Shown here piece by piece: positions 50,815-60,461 of a stretch of 64,000 nucleotides of DNA. Below the pieces are notes generated by a model. That model did no database searches. It was not told the DNA's origin and worked only from the letters and a program-made list of their open reading frames with translations. The stretch lies in NCBI RefSeq assembly GCF_008919445.1, contig NZ_VSLG01000016.1, forward strand, positions 19,956-83,955, given 5' to 3'. The translations under genes and the position numbers were made by a program. The DNA is from Serinicoccus kebangsaanensis (lineage in GTDB: Bacteria > Actinomycetota > Actinomycetes > Actinomycetales > Dermatophilaceae). Within the stretch, counting starts at the first letter, position 1. The number at the start of each line of letters is the position of its first letter.

Positions 50815-51582
50815 ATGCGCGCCCTCGTCGTCGACGACGAACCGCCTGCCCTGTCCGAGCTGAGCTATCTGCTCGAGCAGGACGGGCGGTTCGCCCGGGT
50901 GCATGCGGTGTCCTCGGGCACCGACGCGCTGCGGGCGCTGGAGGCCGGCGAGGTCGACGTCGTCTTCTCCGACATCTCGATGCCGGGCCTGGACGGCATG
51001 GAGCTGGCCCGGGTGATCAACCAGTTCGCCCGGCCGCCGCTGGTCGTCTTCGTCACCGCGCACGAGGAGCACGCCGTGGACGCCTTCGCGGTGCAGGCGG
51101 TGGACTACGTCATGAAGCCGGTGCCCGCGGCCCGGCTGTCCCAGGCGGTCGACCGGGTCGTCGCGGGCCTGGCGCAGCGCACCGCGGCGGCCGGGCCGCC
51201 CGAGCAACCGGAACGTCCCGGAGGTGCGCCCAGCCCGGAGGGTGCCGAGGAGCGGATCGCGGTCGAGCTGGGTGGCATCACCCGCTTCGTCCAGCGCTCG
51301 TCGGTCCGCTACGTCCAGGCGCAGGGCGACTACGTGCGGATCTTCACCGGAGCCGCCTCGCACCTGCTGCGCGTGCCGCTGACCACCCTGGAGAGCCGGT
51401 GGGCGGACGCCGGCTTCGTCCGGATCCACCGGTCGACCCTGGTCAACCTCGCCCATGTCGGGCAGGTGCGCCAGGGCCAGGGCCGGTTGGCGCTCCGGCT
51501 GCTGCCCGACGGCCCGGAGCTGCCCGTCGCGCGCCGGCACGCCAAGGCGGTCCGGGAGCGCGTGCTCGGACCCGGCGGATGA
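50815..51582 (+). CDS. LytTR-family response regulator
   Basis: A 255-residue protein: receiver (MRALVVDDEPPALSEL, VDVVFSDISMPGLDGMEL, VDYVMKPV) and a C-terminal LytTR domain (VRYVQAQGDYVRIFTG, FVRIHRSTLVNL). I choose ATG 50815 because TACGAT ends 7 bp before it; ATG 50806 would lie inside that hexamer. LytTR proteins bind paired direct repeats about two helical turns apart. Overlaps the DUF485 gene start (ATGA). Confidence 0.93.
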   Translation: MRALVVDDEPPALSELSYLLEQDGRFARVHAVSSGTDALRALEAGEVDVVFSDISMPGLDGMELARVINQFARPPLVVFVTAHEEHAVDAFAVQAVDYVMKPVPAARLSQAVDRVVAGLAQRTAAAGPPEQPERPGGAPSPEGAEERIAVELGGITRFVQRSSVRYVQAQGDYVRIFTGAASHLLRVPLTTLESRWADAGFVRIHRSTLVNLAHVGQVRQGQGRLALRLLPDGPELPVARRHAKAVRERVLGPGG

Positions 51583-51953
51583 GCCTCCCGCACGAGGCGC
51601 GGGTGCGGGTGACGTCCTCGCGGCGCGGCGCCACCGCCGCGCGGCGCCGGCCGCTGGCGACCTCCCTGGTCGAGCAGACCGGCGCCGGCGAGCTCTACCT
51701 GCGCGGCCTGCTGCGCGCCCAGCTGCGGCTCTCGCTCATCGTGCTGGCCGGCCTCGCCGTGGTGCTCGGAGGCATACCCGTCCTGTATGCCGTGCTGCCG
51801 GCCGCGCGGTCGGTCCAGGTCGCGGGCGTGCCCGTCGTCTGGCCGGTGCTGGCGGTGCTGGTCTATCCCGTCTTCGTGGGCGTCGCCGCGTGGTACACCC
51901 GCGCCGCCACCCGGGTCGAGCGTCGGCTGTCCGCCGCCGCCAGGGAGCGGTGA
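51579..51953 (+). CDS. DUF485 membrane protein
   Basis: A 124-residue protein with a basic N-terminal tail and two membrane helices (LRLSLIVLAGLAVVLGGIPVLYAVLP and VVWPVLAVLVYPVFVGVAAWY), the DUF485 pattern. Proteins of this family are almost always encoded next to an acetate-type SSS symporter (as YjcH with ActP) and are presumed accessory subunits. Start overlaps the regulator stop. Confidence 0.88.
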   Translation: MSLPHEARVRVTSSRRGATAARRRPLATSLVEQTGAGELYLRGLLRAQLRLSLIVLAGLAVVLGGIPVLYAVLPAARSVQVAGVPVVWPVLAVLVYPVFVGVAAWYTRAATRVERRLSAAARER

Positions 51954-51956
51954 GCG

Positions 51957-53468
51957 GTGGCCGCCAACCTCGCCGGTGGGGCGGTGCTGCTGGTCTGCCT
52001 GGTGACCGTCGCGCTGAGCGCCTTCGCGCTGCGGCTCTCCCGTCGCACCAGCGACTTCTACGTGGCCGGGCGGGCGGTGTCGCCGCAGCGCAACGCGGCC
52101 GCGATCGGCGGCGAGTACCTCTCCGCGGCGAGCTTCCTCGGCGTCGCCGGGCTGATCTACGACCAGGGCGTCGACGCCCTGTGGTACCCGATCGGCTACA
52201 CCGTGGGATACCTCGTGCTACTCGTGCTGGTGGCCGCCCCGCTGCGCCGCTCCGGGGCATACACCCTGCCCGACTTCGCCGAGGCCCGCCTGGAGTCGCG
52301 CCTGGTGCGCCACCTGTGCTCGGTGCTGGTCGTCGTCATCGGGTGGCTCTACCTCGTGCCCCAGCTGCAGGGTGCCGGCTTCACGCTGCGGCTGGTGTCC
52401 GGGGCGCCGCTCTGGGTCGGGCCGGTGGTCGTCGTGCTCGTCGTCGTGCTCTCCGTCGCCGCGGGCGGGATGCGGTCGATCACCCTGGTGCAGGCCGTGC
52501 AGTACTGGATCAAGCTCTCCGCGCTCGCGATCCCCGCGGGCGTGCTGCTCGCGGTCTGGTGGGGCAGCCAGGCTCCGGGGCTGCAGGTGACCGACGCGTG
52601 GGTGCTGCCCGGCAGCGGACCGACCGGTGGCGGGCACTCGCTCTACCGCACCCTGTCGCTGGTCATGGCGCTCGCGCTCGGGACGATGGGGCTGCCCCAC
52701 GTCGTCGTGCGCTACTACACGAACCCCGACGGCACGGGGGCGCGCCGCACGACGGTGCGGGTCCTCGTGCTGCTGGGCCTGTTCTACGTCGTGACGGTGG
52801 TGTATGCCGTGCTCGGCCGGGCCTACCTGCCCACGCCGGGGGCGGGGGTGCGGCCGGACACGGTGGTGCTCCGACTGCCCGCCGAGGTGGTGCCGGGGCT
52901 GGCGGCGGAGGTGCTGCTGGCGGCGCTCGCGGGCGGGGCCTTCGCGGCCTTCCTGTCCACCTCGTCGGGGCTGGCGCTCGCGGTCACCGGCGTGCTCAAT
53001 CAGGACGTGGTGCGACCGGTGCTGGCCCGGGTGGTCCCGGGTGACGCCTCCGAGGTGGCGGGCTTCCGGATCGCTGCGGTCGTGGCCGTGCTCGTCCCCG
53101 TCGCCGGGGTGGGCTCCTTCCCCGAGGTGCCGCTCGCGGCCTTCGTGACGCTCGCCTTCGTCATCGCGGCCTCGACCTTCTTCCCGCTGCTGGCGCTCGG
53201 GGTGTGGTGGCCCCGGCTGTCCGTGCAGGGCGCCACCGCCGGCCTGGTGACGGGAGCGTTGTTCGCCACCGCCGCGGTCGCCAGCACCGTGCTCACCGAC
53301 CGGCCCGACGGCTGGCCGGCCGCCCTGCTGGCCCAGCCCGCCGCCTGGATCGTGCCGCTCGTCGGCACGGTCATGGTCGGGGTCTCCCTGCTCACCCCGA
53401 CCGGCATCCCCCGGGGTGCCGCCCGCACGCTGGTGCGGCTGCACACCCCGGAGGACATCACCGGCTAG
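51957..53468 (+). CDS. actP: Sodium:solute symporter, acetate permease ActP-like
   Basis: A 503-residue SSS-family transporter with about 13 helices. DFYVAGRAVSPQRNAAAIGGEYLSAASFLGVAGLIYDQGVDALWYPIGYTVGYL matches the ActP/MctC group (Na+ site around helix 1), and the LGTMGLPHVVVRYYTNPD region is a group signature. GTG 51957 follows the DUF485 stop by 3 bp. Paired with LytS/LytT and near acetyl-CoA synthetase; uptake of acetate, propionate or pyruvate is inferred. Confidence 0.9.
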   Translation: MAANLAGGAVLLVCLVTVALSAFALRLSRRTSDFYVAGRAVSPQRNAAAIGGEYLSAASFLGVAGLIYDQGVDALWYPIGYTVGYLVLLVLVAAPLRRSGAYTLPDFAEARLESRLVRHLCSVLVVVIGWLYLVPQLQGAGFTLRLVSGAPLWVGPVVVVLVVVLSVAAGGMRSITLVQAVQYWIKLSALAIPAGVLLAVWWGSQAPGLQVTDAWVLPGSGPTGGGHSLYRTLSLVMALALGTMGLPHVVVRYYTNPDGTGARRTTVRVLVLLGLFYVVTVVYAVLGRAYLPTPGAGVRPDTVVLRLPAEVVPGLAAEVLLAALAGGAFAAFLSTSSGLALAVTGVLNQDVVRPVLARVVPGDASEVAGFRIAAVVAVLVPVAGVGSFPEVPLAAFVTLAFVIAASTFFPLLALGVWWPRLSVQGATAGLVTGALFATAAVASTVLTDRPDGWPAALLAQPAAWIVPLVGTVMVGVSLLTPTGIPRGAARTLVRLHTPEDITG

Positions 53469-53477
53469 GTCGGGGTC

Positions 53478-54281
53478 TCAGAGGTGGCTGGTGATCTCCG
53501 CGTCGTCACGGAGCTGGCCGACCAGCTCGTCCGTCGCGGCGGCCTGCTGCTCCGAGCGCAGCTGCTCGGCGATCTGCTCCTTGACCTCGTCGTAGGGCGG
53601 CAGCTCCGGCTGACCCGGTGCGGCGGTCGCCCCGGCGTCGTCGCCACCACCTGATGCCTGCTCCTGCTGGGCGACCAGGTCGTCGTAGTAGGAGCGCATC
53701 TCCTCCTCGGTCGGGTCCTCGACCTGCGCCTCCTCCTCCACGAAGGCCTGGATCGCCAGCTGGTTCCTGGCCTCGGTGCGGGCCGTCTCCTCGTCCATGC
53801 CCTGCTCCTCGAGCACGGACAGGAACTCCTCGACCGACCCGAGCCCGTTGCCGGTCGCCAGCTCCTCCAGCAGGCCGTCCACGTCCTCGTCGGAGGGCTC
53901 GTGGCCGGCCTCCTCGGCCGCCTGCCGCAGCAGCACGCTGTCCACGACGGAGTCGAGGGTGTCGGCCTGGAGCTGCTCGGCGTCCAGCTCCTCGCCGCTC
54001 ATCTGGGCCTGGCTCGATGCACTGGCGAACTGTCCCTCGTAGTAGGCGGCGAAGTCGTCCTTGGGGACGTCCTCCCCGTTGACCGTCGCCACGGGGTCGG
54101 GCACGCCGCTGAGATCCGGCTCCGGCATCGCGTCGGGCGCGGGGGCGGGCTGGCTGCTCGAGGCGGCGTCGTCCTGGGACGCCGAGCTGCTCGCGGCGTC
54201 GGTCTCGCCGCTGCTGCACGCGGTGAGCCCCACGAGGCTCAGGGTCAGGCCCGCTGCTGCGAGCCACTTCTGCACGGACAT
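53478..54281 (-). CDS. SurA N-terminal-like secreted lipoprotein
   Basis: A 267-residue lipoprotein: lipobox LTAC (Cys22), a Ser/Ala/Asp linker, then VATVNGEDVPKDDFAAYYEGQFA and the helical chaperone-like domain of SurA/trigger-factor type (DSVVDSVLLRQAAEEAGHEPSDEDVD). No PPIase (parvulin) domain follows, so it would be a chaperone-like surface lipoprotein. AGGGAGAAGG precedes ATG 54281. Convergent with the symporter gene. Confidence 0.87.
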   Translation of the reverse strand: MSVQKWLAAAGLTLSLVGLTACSSGETDAASSSASQDDAASSSQPAPAPDAMPEPDLSGVPDPVATVNGEDVPKDDFAAYYEGQFASASSQAQMSGEELDAEQLQADTLDSVVDSVLLRQAAEEAGHEPSDEDVDGLLEELATGNGLGSVEEFLSVLEEQGMDEETARTEARNQLAIQAFVEEEAQVEDPTEEEMRSYYDDLVAQQEQASGGGDDAGATAAPGQPELPPYDEVKEQIAEQLRSEQQAAATDELVGQLRDDAEITSHL

Positions 54282-54448
54282 CGTCCTTCTCCCTGATCGG
54301 GTGCGGGTGTGCAAGCCGCGGAAACTAGCACGCCCGCGTGGGTGCTCTCCCCGGAATTCTCCCAGGTTCCACCCAGGTCCACTGGCTGGCGAGCACGGCG
54401 GGAAGTCGAGAGGCGGCGGTTCGGGGACCAGCCAGCCGCTCCACCCCC

Positions 54449-54500
54449 GAATTCGACTACTGGTTTCGTCGCCATGGCGAACAAACGAGAGGTCGAATTC
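54449..54500. repeat. 52-bp palindromic repeat, family A copy 5
   Basis: GAATTCGACTACTGGTTTCG...CCATGG...CGAGAGGTCGAATTC. Located in the 407-bp divergent gap between the SurA-like lipoprotein and acs genes. Confidence 0.92.
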
Positions 54501-54514
54501 CGGCCAAGGTGGCA

Positions 54515-54552
54515 ACCGTGCGGTCGGTCGACGCATACCGTGCGGTCGGTCG
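54515..54552. promoter_or_regulatory. 16-bp direct repeats with 22-bp period upstream of acs
   Basis: ACCGTGCGGTCGGTCG occurs at 54515 and 54537. The period fits paired LytTR-type sites, and a LytTR regulator is encoded 3.7 kb upstream; the link is inference. The rest of the 54282-54688 gap shows nothing else beyond the palindrome. Confidence 0.5.
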
Positions 54553-54688
54553 GGTGTGGGAGGGCGACCCGCCGGTCGCGCGCGGACGACCGCTCGTCGC
54601 ACGATCCCCACCCCCGGTCCGACCGGACCTGCGCCACCGGGGTGGGGCACGGCATACTCGTGGGCGACCCCGAGCGCGAGGAGCATCG

Positions 54689-56659
<1,971 letters not shown>

Positions 56660-56685
56660 CCTCACGGCCGACGACAGGCCGAGGC

Positions 56686-56725
56686 CGAACGGCTCAGGTA
56701 CGCACGTGCGTACCTGAGCCGTTCG
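56686..56725. terminator. Perfect 40-bp palindrome, family B copy 1
   Basis: CGAACGGCTCAGGTACGCAC joined directly to its exact complement, with no loop spacer, 26 bp after the acs stop and before the end of the convergent Rrf2 gene. Probable bidirectional terminator. Confidence 0.85.
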
Positions 56726-56759
56726 CGTCGGGCGCGTCGCCGGGACGAAGGGGGTGGTC

Positions 56760-57266
56760 TCAGCGGCTCTCCCACGCGTCCGGCTGCTGCAGCAGGCCGC
56801 TGACGGCGGGGGAGAACTCGCCCTCCCGCAGCTGCGCCAGCGAGGTCCCGTCCAGGACCTCGCGGAGCGCGGCGCGGGTGGCGACCCACAGGGTGGGCAG
56901 GTGCTCCGCCTCTCCGCCGTATGCCGTGTCGTGCGGTCGCAGGCCCCGCACCTCGGCGAGCGGCCCGTCGACGGCGCGGATGATGTCGCCGATCCCGATC
57001 TCGCCCGCCGGCCGGGCCAGGAGGTAGCCACCGCCGGCCCCGCGGCGCGAGGTGACCAGGCCGGCGCGGCGCAGGTCGCCGACGATCGCCTCGAGAAATT
57101 TCACCGGGAGGTCCTGCGCCTGGGCCAGCCGGTCCACCGAGACCGGTGCCCCGGACGCGGTCCCGACCCCGGAGGCCCGTGACCCCGACCCCTCGTCTCC
57201 CTCTGCCGCCGCGGCCAGCGTGAGCATGGCCCGGACGGCGTAGTCGGTGCGCGCCGAGATGTCCAC
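56760..57266 (-). CDS. Rrf2-family transcriptional regulator without cysteines
   Basis: A 168-residue winged helix: MDISARTDYAVRAMLTLA, VDRLAQAQDLPVKFLEAIVGDLRRAGLVTSRRGAGGGYLLARPAGEIGIGDIIRAVDGPL matches Rrf2. The Fe-S cysteine triad of IscR/NsrR is absent (I see no Cys at all), so it is more like CymR-type members. An extra Gly/Ser-rich insert (about residues 23-40) precedes the recognition helix. Start GTG 57266. Divergent from a TauE exporter, which it most likely controls. Confidence 0.88.
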   Translation of the reverse strand: MDISARTDYAVRAMLTLAAAAEGDEGSGSRASGVGTASGAPVSVDRLAQAQDLPVKFLEAIVGDLRRAGLVTSRRGAGGGYLLARPAGEIGIGDIIRAVDGPLAEVRGLRPHDTAYGGEAEHLPTLWVATRAALREVLDGTSLAQLREGEFSPAVSGLLQQPDAWESR

Positions 57267-57334
57267 GGACCCAGTCTCTCGCACCGGGCGGGCATACCGA
57301 CCCCGCAGCCCCGGCGACCCGCGGAGACCGGCGC

Positions 57335-57366
57335 TTGACATTTATCCTAGTGATCCCACAGGATAA
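57335..57366. promoter_or_regulatory. Promoter with Rrf2 operator between rrf2 and tauE
   Basis: TTGACA at 57335 is followed by the inverted repeat TTATCCT-N11-AGGATAA (57342-57366), which fills the promoter spacer and -10 region of the TauE gene. Confidence 0.7.
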
Positions 57367-57405
57367 ACCGGAAATGTAGGGAACCTTCTCCGTGAAAGGT
57401 GCACC

Positions 57406-58320
57406 ATGCGCCAGCTCATCCTGCTCGCCCTCGTCGGTCTCGCCGCCCAGCTCGTGGACGGTGGGCTGGGCATGGCCTACGGCGTCACCACGACGACGCT
57501 GCTCCTCGTCCTCGGCACCAACCCCGCCGCCGCGTCGGCCACGGTCCACCTGGCCGAGATCGGCACGACCCTGGCCTCGGGCGTCTCCCACTGGAAGTTC
57601 GGCAACGTCAACTGGCAGGTCGTCCTCCGGGTGGGCGTGCCCGGGGCCGTCGGCGCCTTCGCCGGAGCCACCGTCCTCAGCAACCTGGACACCGAGATCG
57701 CCAAGCCGATCACCGCGGGCATCCTGCTGGCGCTGGGCATCTACCTCCTCGTCCGGTTCACCCGCAGCGGCGTGCGCACGGACCGCCTCGGCCAGCCGTT
57801 GCGCCGTCGCTTCCTCGCCCCGCTCGGTCTCTTCGCGGGCTTCCTCGACGCCACCGGAGGAGGCGGCTGGGGGCCGGTCGGCACGCCGGCGCTGCTGGCG
57901 AGCGGCCGGATGGAGCCGCGCAAGGTCGTGGGCTCGATCGACGCCTCGGAGTTCCTCGTGGCGCTCGCCGCCAGCCTGGGCTTCCTCTTCGCCCTCGGCA
58001 GCCAGGGGATCAACTTCTCCTGGGTGGTCGCGCTGCTCGTCGGCGGCGTCATCGCCGCGCCCATCGCCGCCTGGCTGGTGCGGATCGTCCCGCCCCGGAT
58101 CCTCGGCGTGGCCGTCGGTGGCCTCATCATCCTCACCAACACCCGCACCCTGCTGCGCACCGACTTCGTGGCGGCGGGCGAGCCCGCGAGCTCGATCACG
58201 TATGCCCTCATCGTCGCGGTCTGGCTGGGTGCCCTGAGCTACGTGATCGCGGCTCACCGGGTCAGTCGGAAGGGCGCAGATGGCGCCACGGCCGACTCAA
58301 CCGGAACTCCCGTCCGCTGA
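57406..58320 (+). CDS. TauE/SafE-family sulfite/anion exporter
   Basis: A 304-residue membrane protein with eight helices in two repeats. LVDGGLGMAYGVTTTTLLLVLG and DATGGGGWGPVGTPALLASGR are the duplicated family motifs. Together with a CymR-like Rrf2 regulator it suggests export or uptake of sulfite or another sulfur compound. A GTGAAAGGTGCACC leader precedes ATG. Its end overlaps the convergent flavin-binding gene by 59 bp. Confidence 0.9.
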   Translation: MRQLILLALVGLAAQLVDGGLGMAYGVTTTTLLLVLGTNPAAASATVHLAEIGTTLASGVSHWKFGNVNWQVVLRVGVPGAVGAFAGATVLSNLDTEIAKPITAGILLALGIYLLVRFTRSGVRTDRLGQPLRRRFLAPLGLFAGFLDATGGGGWGPVGTPALLASGRMEPRKVVGSIDASEFLVALAASLGFLFALGSQGINFSWVVALLVGGVIAAPIAAWLVRIVPPRILGVAVGGLIILTNTRTLLRTDFVAAGEPASSITYALIVAVWLGALSYVIAAHRVSRKGADGATADSTGTPVR

Positions 58321-58693
58321 CCTCGGTCACCGTGATCGCCACGACGTTGAACTTCTCCGTGCCCACCCACGGGCGGAGGCGTAGCTGGTCCGCGTCGCGC
58401 GCGTCGGCACCGTCGAGCAGGCTCGCCGTGCCGCGTACGATGACGCTCCAGGCGCTCTCCGCGTCGTCGTCCACCTGGTCGATCTCGAAGGCCACGTCGG
58501 AGTCCATGACGACGCCGAGCAACTTCGATCCCTCCGCTGTGCGGAAGACTATCCGTCCGTGGTCGACGGCGTAGTTGACGGGGGTCAGATGCACCTCGTC
58601 GGTCAGGTGGTAGGCCAGCCGGCCGAGCTCGTGCTCGGCCAGGCGGTCCCAACACTCCTGCTCGGAGAGGGTGGTGGTCGGTGAGTCGTTCAT
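58262..58693 (-). CDS. Pyridoxamine 5'-phosphate oxidase-like flavin/F420-binding protein
   Basis: A 143-residue split-barrel protein: LGRLAYHLTDEVHLTPVNYAVDHGRIVFRT, KLLGVVMDSDVAFEIDQVDDDAESAWSVIVRGTASLL. This pattern is of the nitroreductase/FMN-binding PPOX group. The ATG at 58693 is preferred because AGGAG sits six bases upstream, while it touches the alternative ATG 58699. Cofactor is not provable from sequence. Confidence 0.85.
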   Translation of the reverse strand: MNDSPTTTLSEQECWDRLAEHELGRLAYHLTDEVHLTPVNYAVDHGRIVFRTAEGSKLLGVVMDSDVAFEIDQVDDDAESAWSVIVRGTASLLDGADARDADQLRLRPWVGTEKFNVVAITVTEVSGREFRLSRPWRHLRPSD

Positions 58694-58763
58694 CGTCATC
58701 TCCTGACCGGGCTCTGGCCACGTAACTACAGATTGTAGTATAGCCGCTCCTCGAGCGTCGCCG

Positions 58764-60029
58764 TCAGCCGAAGGCGCGCTCGAAGGCGCCCTGCAGCTGG
58801 GTGAGGGCGAGCCAGGCGAAGAGCAGGGCGCAGATGCCCATGAGGATGTTGACGACCAGACCGTTGCGCCACTCCGACGGGGTGCGGTCGGTGTTGAGGA
58901 TCCACAGCAGCGTCACCGCGAGGAACGGCATGAAGAACGCGCCGAGCACGCCGTAGGCCAGGATCAGCCAGACCGGCTGCCCCACGAAGAGCATGATCAT
59001 CGGCGGGAAGGTCAGCCACAGGATGTAGGCCTTGTACCAGGTGCCGCCGAGGCGCACGCTCGGGTCGTCCTTGGGCAGCTTGCGCGCGTGGCCGACGAAG
59101 TCGGCGAACATCATCGAGACGCCGTTCCACACGCCGACGAGCGAGGACATGGCCGCCGACCAGAAGCCCACGAGGAAGATCGTGCCGGCCCAGGAGCCAT
59201 ACCGGTCGCCGAGGACGCGGGAGAGGTCGAGCAGGCCCTCGTCGCCCGTCTCGACCGCGATCCCGGCGGAGTAGAGCAGCTCGGCGCCGACGATGAGGGT
59301 CGAGATGACGAAGATGCCGGTCACGGTATAGGCGACGGTGTTGTCCAGCCGCATGACCCGCATGTGCCCCGGGGTGGTCCAGCCCTTCTCCCGGATCCAG
59401 TAGCCGTAGGCGGCCAGCGTGATGGTGCCGCCGACACCGCCCGCGACGGACAGCACGTTGATCAGCCCACCCTCCGGGATGCGGGGGACCAGGCCGGTGA
59501 TGAGCTCGGGGATGTTGGGCAGGGTGAGCAGGGCGGCCAGGAACATCGTCACGAACATCACGCCGACGAGCGCGGCGCAGACCTTCTCGAAGAAGGCATA
59601 CCGGCCGAACCACACCAGGGCTGCTCCGACCAGGCCGGACAGGATGCCCCACCACGTTACCGACAGCGCGGGGAAGAGGCTCGCCAGCGGCAGCCCGGTG
59701 CCGGCCATCGCGGCGGCGCCGTAGACGAAGCCCCAGATGACGATGTAGGGCGCGAAGTACCACGTCGTCCAGCGGCCCAGGGTGGCCCAGCCCTCGTAGA
59801 TCGTGTTGCCGGTGGCGAGGGAGTAGCGGCCGGCGCCCTCGACGAGCACGACCTTCATCAGGCAGCCGACGACGACCGCCCAGAGCAGGGCATACCCGAA
59901 CCTCTGGCCGGCGATGACGGTGGCGACGAGGTCGGCGGCGCCGACACCGGTCGCGGCGACGATGAGGCCGGGGCCGACCAGCTTCCAGCCGGGGCGTGAC
60001 GCGGGGGCGGTCTGGGACGGCGTTGTCAT
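58764..60029 (-). CDS. Nramp-related transporter lacking the DPGN motif
   Basis: A 421-residue, 11-helix protein with the Nramp opening GWKLVGPGLIVAATGVGAADL. In Mn/Fe-transporting Nramps the first helix has DPGN; here the same place reads GVGAAD. Helix 6, normally with MPH, reads TLAAYGYWIREKGW. The rest (WNGVSMMFADFVGHA, ILAYGVLGAFFMPFLAVTLLWILN) keeps the fold. The metal-binding residues differ, so the substrate may not be Mn2+/Fe2+. Start ATG 60029. No metal regulator adjoins. Confidence 0.88.
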   Translation of the reverse strand: MTTPSQTAPASRPGWKLVGPGLIVAATGVGAADLVATVIAGQRFGYALLWAVVVGCLMKVVLVEGAGRYSLATGNTIYEGWATLGRWTTWYFAPYIVIWGFVYGAAAMAGTGLPLASLFPALSVTWWGILSGLVGAALVWFGRYAFFEKVCAALVGVMFVTMFLAALLTLPNIPELITGLVPRIPEGGLINVLSVAGGVGGTITLAAYGYWIREKGWTTPGHMRVMRLDNTVAYTVTGIFVISTLIVGAELLYSAGIAVETGDEGLLDLSRVLGDRYGSWAGTIFLVGFWSAAMSSLVGVWNGVSMMFADFVGHARKLPKDDPSVRLGGTWYKAYILWLTFPPMIMLFVGQPVWLILAYGVLGAFFMPFLAVTLLWILNTDRTPSEWRNGLVVNILMGICALLFAWLALTQLQGAFERAFG

Positions 60030-60057
60030 GGCCCCAGTTCTACACCAGGGGTGGGCC

Positions 60058-60387
60058 TCACCCCTCGCGGATGGTCATCTTCGCGATCTTGTCGCCCTCG
60101 ACGTCGAAGGTGAAGCGGGACCGGCCGTTGGCATGGGTCGAGCGCCAGTCCCCGACGACGGTCACCTGGCCGTCCGCCTCCTGGACCTCCTCGACCGTGA
60201 GCGTGCCCTGGGCGCCGATGAACTCGTCGTCGCTCCACCCCTTGATCTCCTCGCGGCCGGTGAAGGTGCGGCCCCAGTCGTCGACCGCGCCGCCCTCGGT
60301 GAAGGCGCCGAGGAAGCCCTCCTCGTCGTGCGCGTTGACCACCTCGATGAAGGAGGCGACGGGCTCGGGCGGGGTCTGGTCGGCCAT
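60058..60387 (-). CDS. SnoaL/NTF2-like nuclear transport factor 2 family protein
   Basis: A 109-residue alpha+beta barrel protein: VASFIEVVNAHDEEGFLGAFTEGGAVDDWGRTFTGREEIKGW is the SnoaL-like opening, with the Asp-Asp pair in the pocket. Start ATG 60387. Possible isomerase or binding role; no partner suggests a pathway. It is upstream of and in the same direction as the Nramp-like gene, 28 bp apart. Confidence 0.85.
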   Translation of the reverse strand: MADQTPPEPVASFIEVVNAHDEEGFLGAFTEGGAVDDWGRTFTGREEIKGWSDDEFIGAQGTLTVEEVQEADGQVTVVGDWRSTHANGRSRFTFDVEGDKIAKMTIREG

Positions 60388-60461
60388 GGCGGGTCCTCTC
60401 GTCGGCTGCGGTGCCGGCCTCGCACCCTGCCACGGATCGGACGCGCGTGTCAGGGTGAGGT

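Noticed and set aside
53478..54686. 402-codon form of the SurA-like lipoprotein reading through palindrome copy 5
   Set aside because: The lipobox signal starts at 54281; sequence upstream is promoter and repeat.
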